Of a stretch of DNA of 64,000 nt, positions 34,822-43,701 are shown piece by piece (position 1 is the stretch's first letter; each line of letters begins with the position of its first letter). Made by a program: the position numbers and the translations under genes. This stretch comes from UBA9926 sp018645765. Its GTDB lineage: Bacteria > Pseudomonadota > Gammaproteobacteria > Pseudomonadales > Azotimanducaceae. The notes beneath the pieces are model-generated. The model had not been told where the DNA came from. It searched no databases and saw only the letters and a program-made list of their open reading frames with translations. Location of the stretch: assembly GCA_949372755.1 (NCBI GenBank), contig CASIBO010000002.1, forward strand, positions 620,001 to 684,000. Reading direction: 5' to 3'.

Positions 34822-36873
34822 GTGATATCTAAACGCTCGCCTGGAGGATTGAACTATCTGCGAGTGATGGCACTGGTAGTGGGTTCAACGCTGCTTATGT
34901 TGCTGGTCTTCATGCTTTGCCGTTTAACGTTGACCTTACTCAGCTTTGGTCCTGAGATTGCCTCGCATCAGGATGACTTACAGCGGTCGCTGATAATCGC
35001 TTCTCGATTTGATATTGCTTTTATTTTTCGCGCGAACTTGCTGAGTGTTCTCCTTGCGTTAGTCGTCTTGCCGCTCGGTCATAATTATATTGGCCTGCAC
35101 AGATCTATTTGGCTTTTTGCCAGGCTTTGGGCGCTGTTTATCATTTTAGTTGGCATAGCCCTATCGGTAGCCAACGTAGTCTATGTCCGATTTTTTGGAC
35201 GCCCTTTTGATAGCTTCGTGTTTGATGGTTTGGGTTATGGTGCGGATAAGACTTTACAAAGTGTTGCCGCGCTCGATGACTTTTTTCCAGCATTAGGGGC
35301 GCTACTTGCTTTGAGTCTTATCGTGATTTGGGTATGCGTCGTTGGTTTTTCTATTATTGAGCGACAGACCGAAAAACGGGTGCTTTCAAGGCAAGGTTTT
35401 GGGTTGCTGCTTGTCGGGACGTTAATCCTCTATCTGTCTCTTGGGCGTGGCACGCTGACAACGTTTCCCCTGGCTCAGAAGCATCTAACCGTATCATCCA
35501 TAAGTGCGGTTAATAATGTCGTTCCGAATGGGCTTGTTGCCCTTTATTATGGGTATCAGGATTTTCAAAGGTCAAAGGATTTCGAGCTCGCCTCTGATCA
35601 ACAAGGCCGGCAATTGTTTGAAGAATTCTATGGCGCGGCGCCAGCCCCATCTAGTTTGTTCCCTCAGTTTTTTGTTCAAACCGGGAAGTCCGAAGGGTTG
35701 AGAGCCAGCCCACCGGATGTGGTTTTGAATCTCGTTGAGAGCATGGGACAAGGTCTGCTTTTAGATCGCTTTAATGGGTCTGTGCCCCTAGCTGGCGCGT
35801 TGGCGCCGCATCTTCAGCAAGACTACTATTTCAAACATTTTTTGCCCGCACATAATGATACTCAGAAGTCAGTTTTGAGCTTATTGCTTAATACCGAACA
35901 CAGTGAAATCAGTTATTCCAGCCATCAGTATACTGAGCTTGAAACCTCAGCGGCTCAAATATTTAAGCGGTCCGGATATCGAACGATTTTCATTTACGCG
36001 GGTTTTGAAGGGACTAAGAACCGGTCAGATTACTTTAAGCGGCAAGGCTTTGACGAGTTCATCGGGGCAAGGCAATTGAAGAGCCGGTACCCGGAAATGG
36101 CGATGTCGGTTTGGGGCGGCGACGACCGGTATGTCTATGATCAAGCGATCGAGCGTTTAAAGAACGGGAGAGATGATTCAAAACCCTTATTGATCGTGAC
36201 GTTGAGTGTGACGAATCATCCGCCGTATGAGATGCCAGGCCAGGTGGAAGAGAAAACGCCGCTCAGTTCCAAAGCGTTAGCATCAAGATTGGGTGCATTG
36301 CCGATGGCTTCCATGGAAACCTTTCGTTATACCAATGATCAGCTCGGTTATTTTTTGGCGGAAATCAAAGAGACTGCGCTGAAAGAGAAAACGATTGTAG
36401 TCGTCACAGGGGATCATGCGGTTAGGGGCTTGAACTATACCGAGCAGGAGGCGCTGCATCAGGTTTCAGTTCCGCTCTATTTTTATATCCCCAAGCGATA
36501 CGAGCTGGAAATCACACAGGACGCTACCGATTCTGTGGCATCGCATAAGGATGTCATGCCAACCCTTTATCATCTTGCTTTGTCTGAAGCGCTTTATCCA
36601 AACTTAGGGCGGAACTTGTTTGCAGAACCAGACTCGGCAGGACCCCATAATTTTGCCTACCATAGCGACTATTTGGTCGTTGGTGACCGCGCGCATAGCG
36701 CGGTAGATCCAAAAGGGCGCGGCGCTGTTTGGCGTCTGCAAGGCCTTGATATGATCTCTTCCCCTGCCGCTGAATCGCATATCAATTTCGAGCGAGCAGT
36801 ACAGTACCCAAAAATTCTAGATTGGTTAACACGATATCAATTAGTGGGCTCGGATCTGGTTGCAAAACCTTAG
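34822..36873 (+). CDS. LTA-synthase-like sulfatase-fold membrane enzyme
   Basis: A 683-residue protein with about five N-terminal membrane helices (to about residue 215) and a large periplasmic sulfatase-fold domain. Enzymes of this type move phosphoglycerol or phosphoethanolamine to glycans or lipids. Visible metal-site pieces are NLVESMGQ (the conserved Glu), DTQKSV (where the nucleophile Thr is expected; here a Ser follows Lys) and VVTGDHAVRG (Asp-His). I prefer GTG at 34822, eight bases after AAGGA, over TTG at 34816. The target in this organism is unknown; Gram-negative relatives modify periplasmic glucans. Confidence 0.87.
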   Translation: MISKRSPGGLNYLRVMALVVGSTLLMLLVFMLCRLTLTLLSFGPEIASHQDDLQRSLIIASRFDIAFIFRANLLSVLLALVVLPLGHNYIGLHRSIWLFARLWALFIILVGIALSVANVVYVRFFGRPFDSFVFDGLGYGADKTLQSVAALDDFFPALGALLALSLIVIWVCVVGFSIIERQTEKRVLSRQGFGLLLVGTLILYLSLGRGTLTTFPLAQKHLTVSSISAVNNVVPNGLVALYYGYQDFQRSKDFELASDQQGRQLFEEFYGAAPAPSSLFPQFFVQTGKSEGLRASPPDVVLNLVESMGQGLLLDRFNGSVPLAGALAPHLQQDYYFKHFLPAHNDTQKSVLSLLLNTEHSEISYSSHQYTELETSAAQIFKRSGYRTIFIYAGFEGTKNRSDYFKRQGFDEFIGARQLKSRYPEMAMSVWGGDDRYVYDQAIERLKNGRDDSKPLLIVTLSVTNHPPYEMPGQVEEKTPLSSKALASRLGALPMASMETFRYTNDQLGYFLAEIKETALKEKTIVVVTGDHAVRGLNYTEQEALHQVSVPLYFYIPKRYELEITQDATDSVASHKDVMPTLYHLALSEALYPNLGRNLFAEPDSAGPHNFAYHSDYLVVGDRAHSAVDPKGRGAVWRLQGLDMISSPAAESHINFERAVQYPKILDWLTRYQLVGSDLVAKP

Positions 36874-37270
36874 CGCGGGCGGGTTTAGGGTTCAGTTCAG
36901 GATATTCCACGGAGATTCGTGCTGTGTGCGATGAGTTCTGCTGGTTGACGTACTCTTGAGCGTTGTCTGCGCAGAACGCGTCCACACCCAACCGCCGCAA
37001 TTGTGATTCGTACTAATTATCTTTTGTTGTGAAGGCGCTGCCAGGGGCATGGCGTTATCAGAAAAAATAGATCAATTAAGGCGACTATTGAGCTAATTAC
37101 TGCTTTTTAGCAGCATTTTAGTTTAATTAATGTCTACATGGAGAACTTTTGTACCGATTCTGATATAAATTTCGAGGTTTTACGCTACCAGTATTTAACT
37201 GACGCTCGAAACGCTTCAGCCTGTCGTGAAAGGTAGCATCGCATAACGAATTTAGAGTCGGTGGTCTTTC
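36874..37270. other. AT-rich gap before the MotA-like gene
   Basis: No gene is visible. The second half (from about 37050) is clearly AT-rich and probably carries the promoter of the stator pair, but I see no sigma-28 flagellar promoter (TAAA/GCCGATAA). A hairpin at 37100-37113 is listed separately. Confidence 0.4.
37100..37120 (+). terminator. Weak terminator candidate
   Basis: CTGCT-TTTT-AGCAG is a perfect five-base stem followed by CATTTTAG. It lies about 230 bases after the LTA-synthase-like stop. The stem is short and the T run interrupted, so the call is weak. Confidence 0.3.
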
Positions 37271-38074
37271 ATGAAAATTTCTTTTGGCAGTATTTTTGGG
37301 GTTCTAATCGCCATTTCAGCGCTTGGGTTCGCGTTACAGAATTACGAGCTTTCTTTTTTTCTAAATCCCGAGGCCGCTTTAATTGTATTTGGCGGTACGC
37401 TCGCCGCGACCATGATTTCGTTCGAAGGAAAGGAAGTGTTTAGGGCTCTTGGCGCAATGCGTGAAATTATTGTGCCGTCCTCAATCGATGATGGAAGGAT
37501 GATGGAAGAAGTTCAGACCGTGGTCGATTGGGGCAAAATTAATGCCCGAGAAGGTAAGTTAGGCTTAGAGAAGGCCTTTGAAGAATCGTCGATGACTCGC
37601 GACCGTTTTCTGCAGAACAGTATCGATTTGTTCAATGCGGGGTATTCCGAAGACAATCTGCGGACAAAAATAGAAACCTTTGTCAGTAATCAGTACGAAC
37701 AAGAAAAAAAATCTGTGGAAATATTAACCGTTATGGGCACGTTTGCGCCGGCATTCGGAATGATCGGGACCTTGATCGGATTGGTTGGCATGCTGAGTCA
37801 GTTGGACGATTTTGCGGGCAAAATTGGTGAGCCGATGGCGATCGCGTTGATTACGACTTTTTACGGGGCAGTTGCGCAGCAGTTGATTTTTAAGCCGGCG
37901 GCGCAGCGAACGGACGCAAAAAATCGTGTGCTGCTAACGCGAAACCTTATGATGACAGAAGCATTTCTGCTGCTCGTGAATAACAAAGGCTCGATGGAGA
38001 TCCAAGATCACTTGAACAGTTTCTTGCGCAAGACGCCGGATCGTCGGAAATCGCGAAAAGAAGGTGGGTCCTAG
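37271..38074 (+). CDS. MotA/PomA-like stator channel protein
   Basis: A 267-residue inner-membrane protein of the MotA/TolQ/ExbB family, close in length to PomA/MotA. Four membrane helices are visible: about residues 5-25, 33-50, 150-175 and 185-205. The third holds the proline-containing GTFAPAFGMIGTLIGLVGML, and the cytoplasmic loop has REGKLGLEKAFE with charged residues that meet the motor or partner. With MotB it conducts ions to drive a machine. No flagellar genes lie in the window. The stop of this gene is 12 bases before the MotB-like start. Confidence 0.92.
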   Translation: MKISFGSIFGVLIAISALGFALQNYELSFFLNPEAALIVFGGTLAATMISFEGKEVFRALGAMREIIVPSSIDDGRMMEEVQTVVDWGKINAREGKLGLEKAFEESSMTRDRFLQNSIDLFNAGYSEDNLRTKIETFVSNQYEQEKKSVEILTVMGTFAPAFGMIGTLIGLVGMLSQLDDFAGKIGEPMAIALITTFYGAVAQQLIFKPAAQRTDAKNRVLLTRNLMMTEAFLLLVNNKGSMEIQDHLNSFLRKTPDRRKSRKEGGS

Positions 38075-38086
38075 GATGCTGTTGTT

Positions 38087-38803
38087 GTGAAGTTGTTAAG
38101 TTATGGTGACGATTCGGCGCTAAAGGTTGACGAAACCGGGTTTTATGTCAGCTTTGCTGACATGATGACGCTTCTAATGGTTTTCTTTGTGCTGATGTTC
38201 TCGATATCAAAACCAGACGACTCTAAGTTCGACGAAGTCGCGAGCAGTATGGTGCAAGCGTTTAATCAAGAGGTCGCCCAAGATATCATCGATGAAGTGA
38301 ACCTGCTTGAAGAGCTTGAGCGAAACCTAGATACGACCATTGTGGAAATGAGCTTATCGGGTGAGATTTCAGCGGAAATGATGGATCAGATTTCAACCGA
38401 GATCACACCGGATGGTCTAAAGCTAGAACTTGCCAGCAGCGCGCTTTTCCCCGCTGGCTCAGCGCAGATCCTGCCCGCTATGAAGGAAACTCTGAAACGC
38501 CTGAACGCCGCGATCTTAAGATTGCCAACGGGTCAATTCATTATGCGGATTGAAGGCCATACCGATGATGTGCCGATCAGTACAGCTGAGTTCCGCTCCA
38601 ATTGGGAGTTGGCATCCGACAGGGCGATTAATGTGTTGAACTTGTTTGAATCCGATGGGTTTCCAAGTAATCAAATGGCGGCGGTTTCATTTGCGGATAC
38701 ACAGCCAAAAGTGCCGAACCGTACCGCCAAAGGTGAACCGATTCGAATCAATCAGGCGAAGAACCGACGGGTTGTGGTTTTCATTAAACCCGTAACGCAG
38801 TAA
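38087..38803 (+). CDS. MotB-like stator protein with OmpA domain
   Basis: A 238-residue partner of the MotA-like protein. It has a short cytoplasmic N-terminus, one membrane helix with the ion-carrying aspartate (Asp25) in YVSFADMMTLLMVFFVLMFS, a helical plug/linker region (about 45-115), and a C-terminal OmpA domain that binds peptidoglycan (FIMRIEGHTDDVPI and NWELASDRAINVL). The start is GTG at 38087. The N-terminus lacks the strongly basic stretch of classical MotB. Confidence 0.92.
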   Translation: MKLLSYGDDSALKVDETGFYVSFADMMTLLMVFFVLMFSISKPDDSKFDEVASSMVQAFNQEVAQDIIDEVNLLEELERNLDTTIVEMSLSGEISAEMMDQISTEITPDGLKLELASSALFPAGSAQILPAMKETLKRLNAAILRLPTGQFIMRIEGHTDDVPISTAEFRSNWELASDRAINVLNLFESDGFPSNQMAAVSFADTQPKVPNRTAKGEPIRINQAKNRRVVVFIKPVTQ

Positions 38804-39717
38804 CGCGTAACTTCGGGTTAAGAAGGCGATCTCGCCTGATCCTGAGCGCAGTTTTGAAGGGTCAGTTTTCAAGTGCAGACATTTTGTAAGGCGTTTGCTG
38901 AGCGACACACTCAGGCATTGCAGGGTGCCTGTAATGCCGACGGTGGGTGCATCGGTTTGGCGTCGTGTTGGGCCGTGCTGCTGACCTTAAGAATGCGTCC
39001 TGAACCAAGATGCCCGGTGACGGTTACCCATACTAAAACGCATTCTGATGACAGATTGCGTGATGAAGTCTTACGTAAGATGCAACGACCCCTCGGGTTT
39101 TAATACCGTTTGATACCGGATCGAGCATCCGGCCTGCATAATCCTCGACTTACCGAGCTTCCGCAGCAAACGTTTTCCCGTTCTCAGGCACGACGTCTTC
39201 TGTGCTTGGGTGCAACGGGCGAATCACGGATGCCGGCTCTCTCAGGTCTTTCGGCGCTGCTGCGGCCATGGGATGACTAGATCGCTCAGCATTAGTGCTG
39301 CTCCGAGGCAGCTCGGGTAGCGCTATTAAGCGCAAGCCCGAATCGGTTAGAAGCCTTAATAGGCTAGGCTGATTGAGGTTTCGCCCTGCAGCGCTTGAGC
39401 GTAGATCAGTGCTGCGGCGATGCTTGAGCCCGCGATGACTTACCGCCAATGGCAGATTAAGCCAGTGGCTTTTTCGGTACACTGAGAGCGATTGAATCTA
39501 TTTGGCCCTGTTTTAATCCGCCAGTGACTGGCTCCCTGGGCCGATATTGGCTTGCGATGTTCAAAGCGCTTGCTATTGATTTTCGACTCTTGCTCTAACA
39601 ATTTGCACGTTCGGCAGGTGTCGTCGATACACGGTTCTGAGGCGCGCGTGCTGGGCAGTTTGAAAATCAAGCACCCTCGCCATTGCTAATTTTTAAGTGA
39701 CGGTTAGGATGCAGATT
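38804..39717. other. Gap of 0.9 kb with no supported gene
   Basis: Candidate frames (38873-39103 plus; 39150-39482 and 39440-39670 minus) have no ribosome site or family motif. Just after the MotB stop lies AACCCG...CGGGTT, a weak hairpin without a T run, and AGGCGA-TC-TCGCCT near 38825. I see nothing else. Confidence 0.35.
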
Positions 39718-40293
39718 ATGACCGTAGAATTGTGTTTCGCATTCAGCAACAAACGGGCGGCAAGGCAAGCTGCGGAAGGCTATGGCGGCTGTTTGTATGA
39801 GGACGTAAAGGACCGGCTGCACCATGAACCCTTTGCTGCGCTTCTGTGCACAAATCTTTTAGATGTAACGGCGCTCTTATCGGTTGCGGATGTTGGCGCG
39901 TACCGGGTGGATCGGCGTGTGATGAAGGCAAGAGATCCTTTGACGCCTGTTGGGCCACAGCCCGGGGCAATAGGGGTTTTTACCATGGTGGCAAACCCGA
40001 AGTTAGGTCATGATGCGGCTGACGAACATTGGCGCGACGAGCATGCGCCCCTAGCATTATCGATTCATCTGGCGATGAGCAATTACACACAGTTGAGCGT
40101 GCTGCACCGGTTTAAAGGGCCTGCTTGGGACGGCTTTGCACTGTGCGGCTTTGAGTCTATTGAGGATCTTGAAACCCGGTTTTTTGCAACGAAGGCCGGT
40201 GCGCGGTTGATCGCCGAGGACGTAAATCGGTTTGCTGATACGCAGGCCAGCCCGCGTCGCGTTGTTGTCCTTGAAACCCGGTATAAGACTTAA
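39718..40293 (+). CDS. EthD-domain protein
   Basis: A 191-residue protein with a C-terminal EthD-like ferredoxin fold (about residues 85-191). The core is visible in IGVFTMVANPKLGHD, DEHWRDEHAPLALSIH (the HW..H..H pattern of the family) and YTQLSVLHRF, with a final VVVLETRY strand. EthD proteins accompany cytochrome P450 or other catabolic systems. The N-terminal 80 residues may be a second, diverged copy of the fold (MTVELCFAFSNKRAARQA). ATG at 39718 is used since AGGAT sits nine bases before it; GTG at 39697 is possible. Confidence 0.75.
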   Translation: MTVELCFAFSNKRAARQAAEGYGGCLYEDVKDRLHHEPFAALLCTNLLDVTALLSVADVGAYRVDRRVMKARDPLTPVGPQPGAIGVFTMVANPKLGHDAADEHWRDEHAPLALSIHLAMSNYTQLSVLHRFKGPAWDGFALCGFESIEDLETRFFATKAGARLIAEDVNRFADTQASPRRVVVLETRYKT

Positions 40294-40882
40294 CCAAAGC
40301 TTGAGATGTAGGCTGACTGGGTCGATATTCAGTTCGGACCATAGGTTCTGATTCGATTACCGCCGCGCTTCCGATGCGATCAGGCGATCGATTTAGCCCG
40401 CAAGCAAGGGCCTTGGTTGCGGGCCCACGGCTAAAACAACGTTATGAAACTGCCGAACGAGAAAAGCTTCTTGCAAGGCCGTCTCGATCTTGTACGGCCG
40501 CGTGCAATCTTGAGCATCTCCGTATAATCAGCGATCGCTTGGCTAGATCCATTGAATTGGCGATGGATCTCAGATTCAACAGTTGCCTCAGGTCGGGGTG
40601 GACTCTTCAAGGCGTAGGCAACTCCCTGATCCGCACCGATAGGTGGGCGTCGCGCCTAAATATAGGCTTGCGTGATGACGTGTCGCTGAAACCGCCGCCT
40701 GCATCTGGCGAGGCAGAACCTTACTGTGATAGGGTGCCGCAGCGATACGATTGCGCCTGCTGCTTTTCTTTGCGCCCCTAAGAATTTTGAGCGTAATGAA
40801 AGTCTAGCCAGCGGTGCAAGCGTTTCGCATTAAACGGTGGCCTTAAATTTGAAAATTAGATGGTTTGAAGCAGGAGTACGGG
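40294..40882. other. Gap before the IorAB-type genes
   Basis: A 135-codon plus frame (40374-40781) is the longest but is arginine- and serine-rich, has no good ribosome site and no recognisable motif; I leave it out. The rest shows nothing. The CAGGAGT ribosome site of the next gene is at 40871-40877. Confidence 0.35.
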
Positions 40883-41365
40883 ATGCAAACATATCAACTC
40901 ATAGTCAACGGCGAGTCGCACACGACGACCTCGGAGCCCGATAAACCGTTGTTATGGATCTTGAGGGATCAATTAAAGTTGAAAGGCACGAAGTACGGTT
41001 GCGGCATTGCGCAGTGCGGCGCTTGCACCGTTCATATCAATGGCGCCGCAGTTCGATCGTGCGTTTTACCCATTAGCGGGGTGAGTGGCCCGATTACAAC
41101 CATCGAAGGTTTGGCTAAGAATGGGTTGTTGCATCCCCTGCAGTCCGCATGGATCGAACACGACGTGCCCCAATGCGGTTATTGTCAGGCCGGACAAATC
41201 ATGAGTGCCGCGGCGATGCTGGCAGTGAACCCAAGGCCAACGGATGCCGATATCGATACCGCAATGGCAGGCAACTATTGCCGCTGTGGTACTTATGTTC
41301 GTATTCGGCGCGCGATTCATACAGCTGCAGGAAGCAATAGTGTTGAAGGGGAGGCTGAAGCATGA
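40883..41365 (+). CDS. Isoquinoline 1-oxidoreductase-like [2Fe-2S] subunit (IorA type)
   Basis: A 160-residue electron-transfer subunit of a molybdenum hydroxylase. Two [2Fe-2S] sites are present: the plant-type site in KYGCGIAQCGACTVHINGA and the second in PQCGYCQAGQ and NYCRCGTYVRIRRA. It passes electrons from the molybdenum subunit encoded right after it. ATG at 40883 follows CAGGAGT by five bases; an in-frame earlier start at 40865 is less likely. The stop overlaps the next start by four bases. No FAD subunit is encoded, as in IorAB and related aldehyde oxidoreductases that use a cytochrome instead. Confidence 0.93.
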   Translation: MQTYQLIVNGESHTTTSEPDKPLLWILRDQLKLKGTKYGCGIAQCGACTVHINGAAVRSCVLPISGVSGPITTIEGLAKNGLLHPLQSAWIEHDVPQCGYCQAGQIMSAAAMLAVNPRPTDADIDTAMAGNYCRCGTYVRIRRAIHTAAGSNSVEGEAEA

Positions 41366-43596
41366 ATAACGTGCTAACGCGACGGCATTTTTTAAAAGCC
41401 TCAGCGCTTACATCGGGCGGCTTAATGCTGGAAATAACGCTCAGCGGAACCGCGCACGGCGAAGCGCTCGGAACCTTGGTTGGTTCCAAAGAACTCAACG
41501 CCTGGGTACAAATTTCATCCTCGGGCGAGATTACGATCTACTCCTCGGTGCCTGAGATGGGTCAAGGCATTAAAACAGCCCTACCGATGATTATCGCTGA
41601 AGAGATGGGCGCGAGTTGGGATGATGTCACCGTTCTGACCGCGGATGTCGATTCGGCGCGTTATGGCCTGCAAGGGGCGGGCGGCTCAACCTCGATTCCA
41701 AGAAATTTTGATTCGATGCGAACGATGGGGGCCTCAGCAAGAGAAATGTTGATTGGGGCGGCGTCTGAGGCCTTAGAAGTAGATCGCGCTGAACTTGAAG
41801 CCAAAGACAGTCAAGTGATCCATCTGTCGGGCGAGCGCTTAAGCTTTGGTGCGCTGGCCGCGCTGGCAGTGCGCCAGCCAGTACCGGACCCAGCGACGCT
41901 TTCCTTTAAAGACCCCAAAGCCTACACCATTATTGGTACGGCCGTGGGTGGTGTCGATAACCTTGGGATCGTGCTCGGGCAGTCGAAATTTGGAATTGAT
42001 GTCGACGTGCCTAATATGCGTTACGCGGCCTATGCGCGGTGTCCGCGATTGGGCGGCACGGCGATCAGTTTTAATGAGCAAGCGATTCGAGCTTTGCCGG
42101 GTGTCTTAGATGCCTTCATCCTGGCGCCGGATGCGCGCACTGGTCAATCCAGCATGTCGTTTTTGGATGGCCTCGCCGCATTGCAAGGGGGTGTCGCAAT
42201 TGTGGGTGAAGACACTTGGTCGGTGCTGAACGCCAAGTCCCAGCTGTTGGTCGTTTGGGATGAGTCTGAGGCGTCGACCGACAGCTGGCCAGAGATGAAA
42301 ATCGAGGCGCAAAGGCTTGCAGGAACCTCAGGGGGTGAGGTTAAACGAGATCACCCGGTAGAGACGCCTTTGGCTGACCCCGATAACAAGGTGCTAGAAG
42401 CCTTCTATGAATTTCCCTATGTCGCGCACGTCTGCATGGAACCGATGAATTGTACGGTTCATTACAGAGCTGGCACGACAAGCACTGCGGCACGAATGGA
42501 AGTTTGGGTGCCGAGTCAGTTCCCGGGACAGGTCAAAGAGATTGCAAAAAACTTGTTGGGTCTTTCTGAAGCGCAAGTCACGGTGAATATGACCCGAATG
42601 GGCGGCGGCTTTGGCCGGCGCGCGGTCCATGATTTTGTGGCTGAGGCGATGGCGATCGCGGCGCGGACCGAGGGTCCTGTAAAGCTGACCTGGACTCGAA
42701 CCGACGATATCCACCAAGACTTCTTTCGAGTGGGCGGCTTTGAAAATATGAAGGCGGCGGTCAGTCCTGAAGGCAAATTGGTTGCGTGGGATCAACACTA
42801 CATTGGCTTCGCCCATCAGGGAAAAGCCGTTATCGGTTCGGGTTTGTGGGGCAACGAATTCTCTATGACCGCATTGCCCAATGCCCGGGTCACTCAAAGC
42901 TTGATCGATATTAAGACACATTGTGGGGCCTGGCGTGCGCCGGGCGCGAATACGAACGCGTTTGTTGAGCAAAGTTTCTTGCATGAACTTTCGGTGCTGG
43001 CGGGGCGAGACCATGTCGAGTTTTTGGTTGAGTTGATGGGTGAGCGCCGTTGGTTGAGCGATGGCAATATTAATGCTTTGAATACAGGCCGCGCGATTGA
43101 CGTGATTCAGCTCGCTGCGACAAAGGCAGGCTGGGGTAAGCCGATGCCGGCAGGCTGGGGTCAGGGCCTCGCTTTCTATTTTTGTCATGCCGCGCACATT
43201 GCGGAAGTCGCTGATGTCTACGTTGATGCGAATCAGAATTTTAAAGTGGGCAAAGTGACGGTTGCGGTTGATGTTGGGCCCATTATCAATATGAGTGGCG
43301 CGATCAGTCAGGTGCAAGGCTCCATCATTGATGGGCTGAGCACGATGGCGTTGCAACAAATTACGATGACCAATGGCCGGATTAATCAGGATAATTTTGA
43401 TCAATATCAGGTGATGCGCATTGGTGCAACACCAGCGATTGAGGTTCATTTTGTTCAAAGCGATTACCAATCAACCGGATTGGGCGAGCCGGCGCTACCA
43501 CCGCTTGCGCCGGCGGTCACGAATGCGATTTTTGCTGCGACAGGTCAACGCATTCGGTCAATGCCGCTCAGTCAAGAAGGGTTTACCCTGGTGTAG
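41362..43596 (+). CDS. Molybdopterin-binding dehydrogenase subunit (IorB type)
   Basis: A 744-residue large subunit of the xanthine-dehydrogenase superfamily. The N-terminus MNNVLTRRHFLKASALTSGG is a twin-arginine (Tat) signal, so the folded complex is exported to the periplasm. Family marks are VPEMGQGIKTALPMIIAEEMG, TRMGGGFGRRAVHDF and the LGEPALPPLAPAVTNAIF end. It overlaps the [2Fe-2S] gene by four bases (ATGA). IorAB-type enzymes hydroxylate N-heterocycles or oxidise aldehydes; the substrate here is unknown. Confidence 0.94.
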   Translation: MNNVLTRRHFLKASALTSGGLMLEITLSGTAHGEALGTLVGSKELNAWVQISSSGEITIYSSVPEMGQGIKTALPMIIAEEMGASWDDVTVLTADVDSARYGLQGAGGSTSIPRNFDSMRTMGASAREMLIGAASEALEVDRAELEAKDSQVIHLSGERLSFGALAALAVRQPVPDPATLSFKDPKAYTIIGTAVGGVDNLGIVLGQSKFGIDVDVPNMRYAAYARCPRLGGTAISFNEQAIRALPGVLDAFILAPDARTGQSSMSFLDGLAALQGGVAIVGEDTWSVLNAKSQLLVVWDESEASTDSWPEMKIEAQRLAGTSGGEVKRDHPVETPLADPDNKVLEAFYEFPYVAHVCMEPMNCTVHYRAGTTSTAARMEVWVPSQFPGQVKEIAKNLLGLSEAQVTVNMTRMGGGFGRRAVHDFVAEAMAIAARTEGPVKLTWTRTDDIHQDFFRVGGFENMKAAVSPEGKLVAWDQHYIGFAHQGKAVIGSGLWGNEFSMTALPNARVTQSLIDIKTHCGAWRAPGANTNAFVEQSFLHELSVLAGRDHVEFLVELMGERRWLSDGNINALNTGRAIDVIQLAATKAGWGKPMPAGWGQGLAFYFCHAAHIAEVADVYVDANQNFKVGKVTVAVDVGPIINMSGAISQVQGSIIDGLSTMALQQITMTNGRINQDNFDQYQVMRIGATPAIEVHFVQSDYQSTGLGEPALPPLAPAVTNAIFAATGQRIRSMPLSQEGFTLV

Positions 43597-43611
43597 GGCA
43601 GAGCACGCTCG

Positions 43612-43665
43612 AAAAAAAGCCGCGGTTCCCCACGACATCTTTTGAGGCCTTGGGGGACGCGCGGC
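43612..43665 (-). terminator. Rho-independent terminator after the P450 gene
   Basis: Read on the minus strand, a long GC-rich hairpin (43652-43665 pairing with 43619-43631, near-perfect, with CCGCG/CGCGG and CCCC/GGGG blocks) is followed by seven T residues (complement of A at 43612-43618). It lies 37 bases after the minus-strand P450 stop and between the convergent P450 and IorB-type genes. Confidence 0.75.
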
Positions 43666-43701
43666 GATTATAGCGTTGCCGCCCTGTCGATGGGTCCTGC
43701 G

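Noticed and set aside
37271..38803. Zorya-type defence system (ZorAB)
   Set aside because: MotA-like protein is only 267 residues and no ZorC, ZorD or ZorE gene follows.
40374..40781. 135-codon plus frame before the IorA-type gene
   Set aside because: Biased composition (Arg, Ser, Cys), no start signal and no recognisable family.
42394..43470. 358-codon minus frame
   Set aside because: It is the shadow of the IorB-type gene, which has clear motifs on the plus strand.
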